This document shows, one piece after another, positions 48,401 through 64,000 of a DNA stretch of 64,000 nt. The DNA lies in contig JAXCGZ010007588.1 of NCBI GenBank assembly GCA_037179515.1, positions 135,830 through 199,829 of the forward strand, read 5' to 3'. The notes beneath the pieces are model-generated. The model made no database searches. It saw only the letters and a program-made list of their open reading frames with translations, and had not been told where the DNA came from. The position numbers and the translations under genes are program-made. The stretch is from Halocaridina rubra (taxonomy: Eukaryota; Arthropoda; Malacostraca; Decapoda; Atyidae). Every line of letters begins with the position of its first letter. The stretch's first letter is position 1.

Positions 48401-49576
48401 GGCAGTCACAGGTTCTGCCTTGACTGTCGTAAGCTTAACTCCCGTACCATCTTTGATGGAGAGCCCATTGCTGACGCCGAGCATATTTTCTCGTTGCTTT
48501 CTCAAGCCCGTTACCTGTCCAAGTTGGATTTGGCCAGTGGATTTTGGCAAGTCCCGTTGAGCGAGACTACCAAGCCTCTTACAGCTTTTTCCACAAGATA
48601 TGGTCTATACCAGTTCAGGGTCATGCCTTTTGGTATGGTAAATGCCCCTGGCTGCTTCAGCAGACTTATGAGGATAGTACTACAGGATCTCGACAATGTT
48701 TCATGCTTTATAGACGACATCCTGGTGCATTCTCAGGATTGGTCATCGCACCTCGAGACTCTCCGCAGAGTTCTCACTCGTCTGAACCAGCATGGACTTC
48801 ATTTAAAGCCTTCCAAATGTGAGATTGGTTTCACACAATTGCAGTATCTCGGCCACGTGGTTGGAGAAGTAGTTATGTCCCCTATACATGACAGGGTACA
48901 AGCTATTAAGGATATGGAGAAACCTGCTACTGTCACTCAACTGAGATCATTCCTGGGTAGTGTCGGCTACTACCAACGGTTCATTCCACACTTTAATACC
49001 ATCGCTGCCCCTTTGCAGCAACTGACCTCCTCGAAGCAAAGTAAATCCTCCCCTGTCAAATGGACAGATGAAGCGGAGAGAGCATTTTTCAAGCTCCGAG
49101 AAGCATTGGCAGGTGAGCCAGTATTACAACTGGTAAACCCTGATTTTCCATTTATCTTGCAGACCGACGCCTCAGACGAAGGCCTGGGTGCCGTGCTCTT
49201 GCAAGCCCGATCAGACAACTCAGCAGAAGTAGCTCCAGTGCGATATGCAAGCCGCAGGCTTCGCCCTGCAGAGCGAAATTACTCCACCGTGGAGAAGGAA
49301 GCTCTAGCTGCATATTGGGCCATAAAGAAATTTGAAGTCCATCTGTATGGCCAACATTTTACACTGAGAACCGACCACCGACCTCTCCTATATTTACAGA
49401 CTGCAGACAAGCTAAATCCTCGTCTGAAAAGGTGGGCACTTTACCTGAATCTTTTCAAATTCACTGCCCAACATGTTCATGGCAAGGACAATGACCTTGC
49501 TGATCTACTAAGTCGACGGTCGTTACCCTCAAATGAGGAAGCTGGTGCTGTTAGCCTAAATTTGGCTAGTCAGTAA
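45461..49576 (+). CDS. Polyprotein: PR-INT-RT-RNase H (1371 aa), no recognisable capsid
   Basis: ATG at 45,461, TAA at 49,574; no stop or frameshift. Residues 1-80 are a charged helix (ERAREEAQAQRKKAQAQHKHE); 80-200 are Pro/His/Lys-rich and disordered, with no CCHC knuckle or capsid. Aspartic protease: D227-TGANG. Integrase zinc-binding module: His at about 448-455, CPVC at about 485. Integrase core: D517, D577, E613, giving the D,D-35-E spacing, then a GPY/F-like WKGPYTVVHRV near 755. Reverse transcriptase of Ty3/Gypsy type: SPWCSPLLAVRKRDGSHRFC, KLDLASGFWQVPL (about 1022), MPFGMVNAPGCF, FIDD (catalytic D1085-D1086). RNase H: QTDASDEG (D1236), EKEALAAYWAI, RTDHRPLLYL. Known Ty3/Gypsy elements place integrase last; only the Gmr1 group is known to me with this order. 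Confidence 0.95.
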   Translation: METIKTFDEERYLDMLIARGERYGFSPRQELFEWAYEKMVERRDMLEERAREEAQAQRKKAQAQHKHELALARLRAGIPDSSPLSGNRDYRNGKHKSPLQNFNRPAHPPHTPKPYYGHAPTLKKDDPVRPKPQQLRGKGHYSAPPSQGFQPNSKSHHAPSHSGGPHSRLATNSAHVVETGPERANEENAEEPPHKLANVEFIKHDDLEMIPKCLETINGEEAEIALDTGANGILVDERFIRDEDFTSKVVHVRVAEGTPQIRRCCVINLDCKYYTGKAPAVAMIELMYPVLMGRALNLVPTFQADLYHKDISRYNFSRGKSHEAISAATPGLDAKNLYDSPTDSVESAAVSKRNVEHGEFPPPLPDDAPLEPLKSRPDFAKLQQDCPSLKRWMQQATEGRTFTVRGGGQITYALEDGVLRRHVTKGGHTFKQLVVPASLRRQAMYVAHHLPLSGHRGKAKTRHVLQKAFAWPNMYTEVDRYVGSCPVCQCTSTAPVPKVPMGITKLSMEPISNVAIDILGPINPTLSTGKQFLLVYADLATRYPDAVPLSSITTEAVAQALFEMCSRVGFPEQVTTDNGSQFTSRHFEAFCNLLEIKHIRTSVYHAQSNGACERYNGTLKRCLRKLVRDMPRQWDKYVPAALFSFRDTPHDTTGYSPFEMIYGHKVRGPVEFLAECWDSPTIEDDDRDVHEYILKFSSHLKKAWKTAQLAIKGHQQTAKLLFDKRARRRALTPGDRALLLLPTDTRKLMLRWKGPYTVVHRVTPDNYVLNVDGINRKYHINQLKLYCEDPEAHRDPALALPATPIDASSINRTSEAAATQVLHYSHPLLPILEYSTLAVETDLQEWSFSEEAPLAAATALAIEDISLAFDDGKDPAIPTHRKESVSNCIINSRLQPSQREQLNKLFEDYENVFNDLPGITTTLEHHVRLTDPEPFRHSYGLPLQLSFRLKEDLDTWVRLGIVEKSISPWCSPLLAVRKRDGSHRFCLDCRKLNSRTIFDGEPIADAEHIFSLLSQARYLSKLDLASGFWQVPLSETTKPLTAFSTRYGLYQFRVMPFGMVNAPGCFSRLMRIVLQDLDNVSCFIDDILVHSQDWSSHLETLRRVLTRLNQHGLHLKPSKCEIGFTQLQYLGHVVGEVVMSPIHDRVQAIKDMEKPATVTQLRSFLGSVGYYQRFIPHFNTIAAPLQQLTSSKQSKSSPVKWTDEAERAFFKLREALAGEPVLQLVNPDFPFILQTDASDEGLGAVLLQARSDNSAEVAPVRYASRRLRPAERNYSTVEKEALAAYWAIKKFEVHLYGQHFTLRTDHRPLLYLQTADKLNPRLKRWALYLNLFKFTAQHVHGKDNDLADLLSRRSLPSNEEAGAVSLNLASQ

Positions 49577-50211
49577 AGATTACTTCTCTAATGTGTTGTT
49601 TATTTTTATGTTTATCTTTTATGTCTTTAATACTGTACTGTACTTGTTTACTTTAGCGTACAAACGTTATTCCTAATGGAAAACGAAAAAGATGAAGAAT
49701 AATTTTTTGATCGTAGTTTTATATTTCCCTTTGTGGGACTTTGAAAGCCAGAACTTGGCAGAAACATTTTAGTTTAGTGCTGAATAGCTGAATGTTTTAA
49801 ATCCAGTCGCCAATGTTAATGACGACGTGGTTCAAATGTTTAATTTGCGTATACTGTATTTTATTTTGTATATTATATTATTGCCTTCTTGCATGTGAAG
49901 CATTCATAAACTTAAATATTGATATTCACTGATATCTAATTGTGATTTAATTTTCTTGAAATTTGAATTTGATCACATTTCTTTTATGTTTTGCATGTCA
50001 TTTAATGTTTTGTTTACAAGACTTGTTTACTTTTACTAATAGTATGATATGTTCCAGTGGTGGATCCCATTCTTATTGTTCATTTGTTCTTTTCCATGAG
50101 AAGGATATCTCATCCCTCATAATAACACTGAAGTCACCGTAACTTCCTCTGTTCTTTTTTCGCCTTCTGTAGTAGAATTTTGCTAAATCAATATTCTCTA
50201 GAAAGGGCCTT
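49577..50211 (+). other. 3' internal region and putative polypurine tract
   Basis: 635 bp between the ORF stop and the right LTR. No env-like ORF is seen. The purine run AGAAAGGG (about 50,200-50,207), four bases before the LTR, is the best candidate polypurine tract, though short. Otherwise AT-rich. Confidence 0.6.
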
Positions 50212-52152
50212 TGTGACAGAGTGTTTCGCTCAATGTCAACAGAGGCTGTTAGATGCCTTAACAAATAAATTAGTAACATAACTGTTATTTTCTAACTAAA
50301 AAATTAATTCCCTTTAACATAACTGTTATTTTCTAACTAATAAAATAATTCCCACTTCTTGACTTTCGCAGATTATGATTATTTGCAATTTGTATTTTAG
50401 CTTATAGCTAATTGTAAAAATAGCTTATTTACTCTTCTTGTACGTGTAGAAGTATAGCCCCAATATAAAGGCTGCTCCTATTTTTCTGTCTGCTCCGAGC
50501 CAAGAAAATTAAGAAACAAATAACCAGTAACCTAACTTTTCATTATTATTCTCGTTTTATTTTATTTGCTTCCACTTGTTGCACCTAAAAATACTGTCTC
50601 TCCCTTGCATCTCTGCTATAATTGCCTGCCAGGGACCACCACTAAAATAGTCCTTAAAATGAAATCAGAGCCAATTACTGCTCTAGGAATGTCTCCTACA
50701 GATGACGTCACGAGGCACAAGGAGACGCTCTCTTTTGGCGCCGAGACTGCCCAGAGGCAACATCTCGCCTGGGTAGTCTAAGTTTATTTCTAATCCTAAA
50801 TTACGTGGCATCTTCACAGGAATTCATCTTCACAGGAATTCATCTAGCACAACAAGGTGAGGGATAGTGTATGGTAAAGCTCGTGGGTCAAGCAAATTGG
50901 TTTATTTTCGAGAATTAGTTACATTCGTTACTGGATAAATCTTATGGATTTCTATTCTCAGATTCCATTCCCAGTCACACGAAATTTTGTAGATTACCAC
51001 ACTGGAATCTCACATGCCAAAGTTAATTCCTTAACCTGTAAATTACAGCTGATATATATTGCTGAGAAGTTTCTTTTCACTGAATGTGATAAACGAAAAT
51101 CTCATCCTCTGAAGACTAGTTATGAGCCCGTAAAAATCTATCTCTCTTCCTAATAAATTCTAATTTCATTTCACCCCTTTCTATCATCGTAAATAAAGTG
51201 TTTTACTTCAAAAACTCGTCAATAAAGCTATTTGCCAAAAAACAAAATTGCAAATATTCAAAAGGTAATTTTTCCCAGTTGGCTATCAAATATTTCTTGT
51301 TAACCACAATTTAATGAATGCATACCGTATTTATCTTGCTAATTCTTCATATGTTGGGGATAAAGTGTTTTGAGTTATAAGTTGCAAATACCTCAAAAGG
51401 TGGTTTTGCACCCCTTTTTTCATTGCAAAGTTCTTAATAACTAAAAGTGAATGAATAATGTATTTATCTCGTAGATTCTTCCTTTATCCTAAATAGAGTG
51501 TTTTACCATATTAATTGCATATCAGTAATAAGCATTGCAACTTTTGTGGTTGCCCACAATTTAAGGAATACATACAGTACTGTATTTGTCTTGCTTATTC
51601 TTCATTTATTGGGAATATATTATTTTCTTTAAAACCAGTAAAGAATTAATGTTTTGTATGCTATTATGGTAGCATAAATATTTCTGGTTAGCTGTGAATA
51701 ACCTATATATATTCATCCAGTAGAATGAAATTGGAAACTCATTATATGTGTGCTCATGCTTTCAGTTTCCCATTATAAACAGTGTGTCATTTCTGTTTCT
51801 GAAATTGCAGTGTCCTGTATTCTACTCTGCCTGTGTGACAGAGGTAATCATCGAGTTGAGGCCAAAGTCTTGGCATACGTCCGTGGTGCCGGGAAACGAA
51901 CTCATACTCACCTCCTCCGGGATTCGAGGCAGCATTTCATAAAATTTAATTTGAGAAATTTAATTCAATTCTTTTAATGTCATTGCATTTCCAAAATTAA
52001 AAGAAAGTTGAATTCTGAGTTTCATTTAACCGACTAATGGTAACAGAGCTGGGGTGTTCAAGTACAAATATCTGTCCTGTCTGTTTGTGAGCTCTTAACC
52101 GAGCTCGGTACTTTGAGTCCCCTTAGTAAAACAGAATCTTAAAACCCCCACA
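50212..52152 (+). repeat. 3' LTR (1,941 bp)
   Basis: Begins TGTGACAGAGTG, ends AACCCCCACA. Lacks the inverted duplication of the 5' LTR, so it shows the ancestral layout. Unusually long for an LTR of a Ty3/Gypsy relative. Confidence 0.95.
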
Positions 52153-54341
52153 CCTATGTTGGTTCCTTGGTGGGTTATATTCAGCAGTTATTATAATGCT
52201 CTCTGACCCAGTATATATGTGAGCAACAAGAAATTCCTTGAACTCACTTTCTATAGCGAAGTTTATTTCTTCAACTTGAATCCTTTCACTTATGAGCAGT
52301 GCTATCCCTCAACCAGTCCTCTCAGATATTTCAACCCTTAATATTCTTCAGCCCTCAGGAAAAACTGTGCCACTGTTTATGTCCTCACTCAACTTAGTCT
52401 CTGTAACTGCTACTATATCTGCCCTCCTGTTGTGAACCCTATCTTTTAAGTCTACTGCCTTACCAGCTAATCCATTAGCATTTGTGTATAACAGTCTAAA
52501 TGAGGCTCCATCCCCTGATCTTCTGACATTATCTTCTTTATCACCCCTTTGTCTGGAAGAACTCTGAAATGAAAATTTTTCTTCTCTTCATTTCTTTCTT
52601 CATTTAACCTTCTAGCCTCTTGCAAAATTTTTTTTATCCTTTCCATCTCTTTTTGTGTTCTGTATCGTCTAATGAACACTTCTTTGAATTCTTGAAGGTC
52701 TTTTAGACATTTTTTCCTCATCAATATTTCTCTACATGTGTCCCCTCTCTCAAAGGTTACTTTTGTATGTCTATGCTTTCCCTCCCTCGAATATTTACCT
52801 AGTTGGTGAATGTTTACAATATCTTCAGGACCACAAACTACTCCAAGCTTTCATATCAGGTCTGCAACCCTAGCTTTTTTTTCTTCAAGTCTCCCCTGCC
52901 ATGTTGGCTCCTGGGATATGCTTATGCCTGAGATTACCACTGTCTTCTTTTTATCAAGTGCATGTTTAATCAGTGGATTTTTACTTTCCATCACAACGTC
53001 TTTCATTTTTTCAATTACTGTCTCTTTATAGTCAACTGTTTGTATGTTTTGCAGTGCCACCACCTTCACAGCCTCTTTTACTGCCACATTCCCCTTTAGT
53101 GCATCAGCAAAGAAAGTTCGTGGCATCATGTTCCGTATATAGCTCCTGAAACTCTTTTCTAAACTGTTCGATGTTTTCCTTAATCTGGACATTCCAAGCT
53201 GCAATCTCGTCTCTCTTAGAAGAGAGCAATGAACTAACATTTAATTCATTTAGGTTGTCATTCAGCTATTTGTTGTTATCGTCTTGTTTTGAATTTCTGT
53301 TTTCTAGCTCACTCTTTTCCCCTTCCAGCTTCTTTATTAATTTTTATAGTTCTTTTTTCTCCTGCCCTTGTGCTTTATTTGCTTTCTCCAAACATCTTAT
53401 TTCCTCTCTGAGTGTTTCATTCTCTTTCATGTCTCTATCCATACTCCGAATTTTATCATCAAGGTGTATAAGCATGGTCTCCAATTCCTTAATTTTTTGT
53501 TTTAATCTCTTAATAGCTACTCCTCCTCCTGCTGCCACATCCCATGGTGATCCTCTATCATCCCTCCCCAACCAATGGATGGGGGTTGGGTTGGTACAGA
53601 GATGGCCTCATTTTCATGTTTTCCCTTTCACAGAACATAGAAAGAAGAAGAAAAAAGAAAAAAAAGAGAAAAGTTTTATTTAAGCTTCACACAGAATTTC
53701 TGTATCTTCATATAAGAACTTTTTAGTTACTTAATTCATCTCTTTTCTGGTAACACACATTCTAACTTAAAATTTGACTTTGGTGATTTGAGGGGAAAAA
53801 ATGCAAATCAAAAGTCTACTTGAAGGAAAATTCGAATTTGTATCTGAGGAGACACCCACCTGTTTCTGCTATATATACTTCTAACCTGATAAGCTCACTT
53901 GCTAACCAAGGTATGCTATCACAGGATCAGACTTTATATTTAACTGAATTTATACAAAGTGAAGAATAATAAAAGAGAAAGCTAAAAAAAAAAATGAAAA
54001 AATAAGACAGCTGTGCTACTTGGCAACTTAACTCAGTACTGTTGACAGGTGTATTTTTAGTATTTATTTTATTATTCAATTATTTCGTGTATCAAACTAA
54101 GTATCATTTAATATAAATGGGTAGGATACTGATTTTAACAAAATATGGAACCACAGGATCAGGTAAACAGCTGTAAGAGCTCTCCCCAATTTACACAAAA
54201 AATTAGGTAATGTGATGTGATGGCTTTACCTCTGTCAGCTCTTCTAAACTTCCTTCAAGGCAGGACTGGGCAGCTTCTTCTATTTCCCCTCTCAAAAATA
54301 TTCTCATTTTTTTCCTTTAATATTTTGGACACTTGTTAACT

Positions 54342-54430
<89 letters not shown>

Positions 54431-54450
54431 TTACTCACAATACTCTGCAA
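52153..54450 (-). mobile_element. F1 LINE copy G, 5' part
   Basis: Continuation of 39,094-41,567 beyond the LTR element. Minus strand order: 5' untranslated region (about 54,450-53,612, interrupted by a (TA)n at 54,346-54,427), decayed ORF1 (53,611 to about 52,500), and the first third of the ORF2 endonuclease. ORF1 pieces VAIKRLKQKIKEL and DKKKTVVISGIS are clear, but frames shift. Together with the 3' part this is the only F1 copy in the window with both ends inside it, about 4.4 kb after removing insertions. Confidence 0.88.
54346..54427. repeat. (TA)n microsatellite in the 5' untranslated region of copy G
   Basis: About 82 bp of TA that is absent at the matching place of copy L (near 1,362). 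Confidence 0.95.
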
Positions 54451-54499
54451 AATCTCTTATTGTGTATTTGTGTGTATGTGGGTGTGGGTGTGTCCATGC

Positions 54500-55424
54500 C
54501 CACCTACCAGAGTCTGTAAATTCATTCATGAATATGTTTGCAGATGATGCAAAGATTGTGAAGAAAGTAAAAAACGAGAACAATGGTAGAGAACTTCAGG
54601 AGGATCTAAATAATCTGCATGAGTGGTCAGAAAAGTGGCTAATGAAATTCAATACTTCAAAATGTAAGGTAATGAGAATGGGTACAAGTGCAAGAAGGCC
54701 CAAGCTTGACTACTCGGTGGCTGGAGTACAACTTCAAGAGACAGAAAATGAGAGAGATCTAGGAGTAAACATACTGGCAGATTTGTCTCCAGAAATACAT
54801 ATAAATGGCATAGTAAGGGCAGCATATGCATTCTTATCAAATGTAAGGGTAGCCTTCAGGCACATGGACAAGGAAATGTTCAGAAATATTTATGTAACCT
54901 ATGTGAGGCCAAAACTCGAATATGCAGCCCCCTTTTGGAATCCGCACTTGAAAAAGCACATAGCTAAGCTTGAGAAAGTTCAAAGACATGCCACGAAACT
55001 GGTGCCAGAAATACGCAATCTCAGTTATGATGAGAGGCTGAGGGAATTAGACTTACCATCACTCGAAGCTAGAAGAGTGAGGGGGGATATGGTGGCAGTC
55101 TTTAAATTCCTTCATGGTTATGATAGAGTGGATAGGGATCGATATTTTGATATGGCTGGCTCTAGAACTAGAGGTCATAGTTTGAAGCTTCGTAAGAAAA
55201 CTTCTTTGCAGGATGTAAGGAAATACTTTTTCAGTGTAAGAGTAGTTGATAATTGGAATTGGCTAAGCGAGGAGGTAGTTAATGCTATCTTAATCCATAG
55301 TTTTAAGGACAGGTATGATAAGTATCACTAAGTCTAAAATGGAACCGATCAGGAGACGGGAAGATACGAGCTTTGGGCTCTTTCCCGTAAACACAATTAG
55401 GTAATCACAATTAGGTAATCACAC
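54500..55424 (+). mobile_element. F1 LINE copy K, 5'-truncated, plus strand
   Basis: From LPESVNSFMNMFADD to DRYDKYH (55,331) in one open frame, then hairpin and two terminal repeats (55,395-55,422). The 5' side is a TG-rich stretch (54,463-54,499). The 332-codon ORF that begins at 54,333 is an artefact of (TA)n joined to this fragment. It lies head to head with copy G. Confidence 0.9.
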
Positions 55425-55599
55425 ACTTATTAAAAATAATCGTTTGTAAATGTTTATCAACAGATTCTTGGCAAAGCCATAGGAGAGAACAGTGTTTGAC
55501 CAGATGAATGAGACCATTGATAGAGGACACCGAGTCTTCATCATAATCGATTAAATTCATGTATAAGTGTTTTATTTTTCTTAAGAAAATTCAAATTCA

Positions 55600-56767
55600 T
55601 GTACATCCTTTCTCTGATCTGGCCAGGGAATCAAGAAAAATTGTAAGAGGAAAAAAGTAGCAGCTTGTCAACAAGATAGAAATAAGTGAATGATAAACAG
55701 AAAAGGACAGGCTGAAGGAATACTTAGGGTAATGAAGACCATGGAATATGGCAGGATTAAACTTTGAAATGATGATCGATAAGCTTTTTGAAATGAGAAA
55801 GTTCTTAAGAGTTAGGGAAGACAAAATCAGGGAGAGAGTTCCAGAGTCTGGACGTGGAAGGAAAAAAGCAGTTACTGCATTGACCAATCGGTGAACTACA
55901 AATCTCCACACAGTACTCGTTTAATGAGACCACTTGGCGCATATTACATGGCCTTGCCGGCAGGGGAGGGATGCAACTCTCCAACTCATCGGAGCAGCAA
56001 ACGGAGCAGTACCAATAAAAATGAAAAATAGGCGACACCTTCTGGTGAAAAGAAAGAGAATCTAGATTAGATTTTTAGTAGTTAAAATGAAGAAAAGTAA
56101 TTACGTCAACGAAGCAGAACTCCAAATTTCTTATATGCTGCTTTAGCAATTTGAAATATATTACCTTCTACATGAGTTATAGGCTAACTGAATTCCTACT
56201 GTAATACAAGAATTAAGAGGATAAATTCGCTCTTTTCGGAGACAATAGGGCTACCAAGAGGAGAAGAAGATAAGTAAAGAGCAAGAACCTAAGTCTTAGA
56301 AGCACTAAATTTTAGTAAATATTGGGTGCCCCCACCCAGATATGTTTGTAATTCGGAGTTGAAAGTTGAAGAAAGAGTGATACGAGACTAATTTTGAAAA
56401 GTAGACGAACATGGTGAGGAGAAGGAAGAGGAAATATGAAGGTTAGAATCGTCGGCATAGATGTGGAGAGGAGAAGATGAAGACTGGAGAAGATCCTTGA
56501 TGAAGAGAAGGAACATCTTTGGGAACTCGGAATAAGCTAGATGATGAACTGTCATCAACAACAGATATTAAATAGAAAGAAAACTGGAGGTCAATGAGCA
56601 TAGAAAAGGGGAAAAGCCACAAGCAGGAAGAGTGGCTGACGGAGCCTTGTGTCAGACTCTGTCAAAAGCCTTAAAGATATTAGGGGCTATAACATAGGCT
56701 TCCCAATAGTTCTTTAGAGAAGATGACCATACATAATTGAGAGAGAACAGCAGGCCATCAGTGGATG
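55600..56767 (-). pseudogene. F2 LINE fragment, highly decayed
   Basis: Minus-strand match to the reverse transcriptase and tail of F2. Examples are CGATCGGTGAACTACAAATCTCCACACAG-like sequence near 55,890, GTCAGACTCTGTCAAAAGCCTTA near 56,650 and the FFPSTSRLWNSLP coding block (about 55,840). 5'-truncated near 56,767; many frameshifts. Oldest of the three F2 copies. Confidence 0.75.
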
Positions 56768-56819
56768 TTAGAGACGGGTGTTGGCTCTTGCTTAAGTTTT
56801 GTGACCGGTTGCCTTTCCT

Positions 56820-56822
<3 letters not shown>

Positions 56823-56916
<94 letters not shown>
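56823..56916. repeat. (TA)n microsatellite
   Basis: About 94 bp of pure TA close to the 5' end of the F2 fragment. Confidence 0.97.
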
Positions 56917-56918
<2 letters not shown>

Positions 56919-58105
56919 TAATCAAACGAGTTTAAAAAATAATTTGAGCTCAACTTTTCGAAATATATTTCTATGTATTTTACTTTTTAAGAATGTTCAC
57001 ATTCAAAATTATTAAAGCTGTAACTTCCTAAACTAATATTTATTCCATTGGGACAGACGCCTTCACAGACCTGAATTTATAGTTTTAATGATCTTTTACA
57101 TTGTTCCAAAGGGTCAGTTAAACTTTATAATGTATAAACGCTTAATGTTTGAGTTTTGTAGCATTGTTGAAATTGTATATATTTTGTTTCCTGAACTAAT
57201 AGCATCACAACCAGATGTACTGGTAATACAGCGAATCCCATAATATGTCAGTAAAATGCTCTCATGGTCAAAGCAGAATTACAGTATCTGAGAATTAGTC
57301 AAATGATAGTCATGATAATGTATCAAGGGCGTGAAAATGGTCAGAAGAAGCTTTTATTGTTATTAGAGTGATGTAATATAAGGTTGAGAAGAAGCGCATC
57401 CTTGCCAAAGATAATGGTGTCTTTCCGCTTTCTGGGTTTGAGCGACTTAGTAAAACTTTCCAAGCTATGGCATAGTGTTGCTCTGTAGCTTAGCCTTAAG
57501 ATGAAACGTTTTCTATTTAATCTTTCCTCGTTAGTATTTTAATCGGAAACGGATATTTACAAAACTAAATAGTTAGATGAATAAATATATAAATAAATAA
57601 ACAAAGAGACACGACTAAAATAAAACTTAACCCGTTGTTTTTTTAAACGAATACCTCTATATGTAGGAAGCTTATTAAATAAATAAATAAATATATAAAT
57701 AAATAAATAGATAAATAAATATATATACTTAATTAGGTGAATAAATATACTTTCCCTAAAAGCACTATTCGGATCATAAAGAATCTTGTCACAGTTTCAT
57801 TTAAGATTGAAGAATTCAAAACATTTAGTCAAAATTTCACGATCTTCAATTGTATGGAATAAAAGAACCCTTTCCCCTTACTGATGCTCATTTTCTCATC
57901 ATGTTTTCTTGTTTTAGGCAGAGAGTTGAGATTCCGATGTACAGTAGGTTGTGTCACTATTAATGCCCTTTCCAATGGGGGTAGACACATAAGTTGGAGT
58001 TGGGGAATCAAGGCTGAATGCTTTTCCTTTTGCCCCGTGGTGGGCTTGGACACTTTCTCTTTGGGGATTGCCATAGGCTAATTGCCTCTCGCTCTTTTAA
58101 GGTCA
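56917..58105. other. Unique AT-rich sequence, nothing recognised
   Basis: About 1.2 kb with short (AAAT)n/(AATA)n tracts at 57,575-57,725. ORFs of 65 and 81 codons overlap on opposite strands at 57,829-58,081, but neither has a recognisable domain. Confidence 0.5.
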
Positions 58106-58300
58106 TTAGCCACGTAGCCAAGTTGTAACTCTCTCGACTGTTATTCATCAGGTCGAGGGTTTGCGGCCCTCCACGATTTGAGGTTGGAAAGGGTATTTAC
58201 TCAGGGTAAGGGTCACACTTCCCGAAACCAAAGGCTTGCGCAAGAAGGCACTGTTCTAGCCCGTAGTAGAAAAGGGAGGTCGTGACGTAAAACTGATCAC
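58106..58300 (+). mobile_element. tRNA-derived SINE
   Basis: tRNA-like head with A-box region TAGCCAAGTTGTAACTC, an anticodon-arm-like part CTCGACTGTTATTCATCAGGTCGAG and B-box region GGGTTTGCGGCCC. A body follows, with GAGGTTGGAAAGGG, CTTGCGCAAGAAGGC and GACGTAAAACTG. The fragment at 1,847-2,003 is a second copy. No tail repeat is evident. Confidence 0.7.
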
Positions 58301-61516
<3,216 letters not shown>

Positions 61517-61793
61517 CGTCTTGACCATGGGTGCATTGGTGCAGTAGAAAAGGGTGAATATGGTGCCCAGCTGAAGCCCCCTTGGTAAACATGACTAGTT
61601 TTGTTTTTCAAGATGAGCCTCCGCGGGGCTGTGCATCCTGGTGATAGTGCAGGTGATGATGATGAAGAAAAACTTCATACTAATTCAAACAAAACCAAGA
61701 CAGCGCTTACAATGGAAATTCAGCCAAGTGAAAAAAAAAATCAGAAATTAGAATGTTTTACGCCTGTGCATACAAGACAATAGATAAAAGCCG

Positions 61794-63609
<1,816 letters not shown>

Positions 63610-63858
63610 CTGTGAGATAAAGGGAGAAGTGCGGGCATGCCTTATTATGTCATAATAAGACATATTATGGTATGATGATAAGACATGACAATAAGACAGG
63701 ACAAAATACGAATAATTATTAACATCATCAGGAAATATATATTTTATTCTATTTTACTTGGACGCTTGCCTGTTCAACCTCTTTGGTTGTATATCTCCTA
63801 ATAATAGTACCGATAGTAATGTACCTACTTATTTTGATTCATGAAGCGTGTGTGTGCT

Positions 63859-63937
<79 letters not shown>

Positions 63938-64000
63938 GGTTGTCTGTCTGTCTGTATGTATGTATGTATGTATGTATGTATGATTGCATGTGTGTGTATA
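63610..64000. other. Sequence upstream of the visible gene, with (TA)n and (TGTA)n
   Basis: Would be intron or promoter of the minus-strand gene. (TA)n at 63,861-63,936, then (TGTC)n and (TGTA)n to 63,981. A direct ATAAGACA motif recurs near 63,655, 63,680 and 63,692. No further exon could be identified. Confidence 0.6.

Larger units (their letters stand above)
41568..52152 (+). mobile_element. LTR retrotransposon, Ty3/Gypsy-like with INT before RT (Gmr1-like)
   Basis: 10,585 bp bounded by the 5-bp direct duplication CCTAT (41,563-41,567 and 52,153-52,157). LTRs begin TG and end CA. Left LTR 41,568-43,991, right LTR 50,212-52,152; they differ by only about eight small changes outside one large rearrangement. 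The interior holds a tRNA-Lys type primer site, a 1.4-kb leader with tandem repeats, a single long ORF and 635 bp without a gene. It sits inside F1 LINE copy G. The low LTR divergence indicates recent insertion. Confidence 0.95.

Noticed and set aside
49577..50211. An envelope gene downstream of RNase H
   Set aside because: No ORF of suitable length, no signal peptide or membrane anchor; AT-rich noncoding.
54333..55331. A 332-residue fusion ORF
   Set aside because: Starts in (TA)n, then passes through TG-rich sequence into a truncated LINE; the join is accidental.
57829..58081. Overlapping ORFs of 65 and 81 codons
   Set aside because: No recognisable domain, no splice or repeat support; chance ORFs are expected at this length.

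Overview
This is a eukaryotic, repeat-dominated window, most consistent with an arthropod and probably a decapod crustacean. That is an inference from the very dense long (TA)n and (CA)n microsatellites, the mix of CR1/L2-like, Jockey/I-like and RTE-like LINEs, tRNA-headed SINEs and Tigger transposons, and one spliced gene with canonical GT-AG introns. All family names come from motif recognition; no database search was run.

Layout. 1-11 kb: the 5' end of a CR1/L2-like LINE (called family F1 here), (TA)n blocks, a SINE fragment, an unclassified repeat, a decayed Tigger transposase, a 273-bp tandem repeat with a tRNA-like promoter, a pair of inverted arms with a hammerhead-like motif (Penelope-like), a 180-bp tandem repeat and a broken RTE-like LINE. 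10.3-21.0 kb: four F1 copies head to tail on the plus strand, joined through (CA)n. 21.6-25.4 kb: a second Tigger interrupted by a Jockey/I-like LINE (family F2). 25.4-54.4 kb: six F1 copies head to tail on the minus strand. One of these holds an F2 insertion. Another holds a SINE and a 10.6-kb LTR retrotransposon. One F1 copy (36,096-39,067) keeps an uninterrupted 940-residue endonuclease/reverse transcriptase ORF.

The LTR retrotransposon (41,568-52,152) is the most striking object. It has a 5-bp target duplication, near-identical LTRs, a tRNA-Lys type primer site and one 1371-residue ORF. The domain order is protease, integrase, reverse transcriptase, RNase H: Ty3/Gypsy-type enzymes in Ty1/Copia-type order, as in the Gmr1 group. 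No capsid or zinc-knuckle domain is visible. Its 5' LTR alone carries a 490-bp inverted duplication of part of itself.

54.5-60.7 kb holds an F1 fragment on the plus strand, a decayed F2 fragment, one SINE, (TA)n blocks and about 4 kb with no recognisable gene. 61.8-63.6 kb (minus) holds the only convincing host gene: four phase-compatible exons encoding at least 242 residues of an unrecognised single-pass membrane protein. Its 5' end may lie upstream of the window's right edge.
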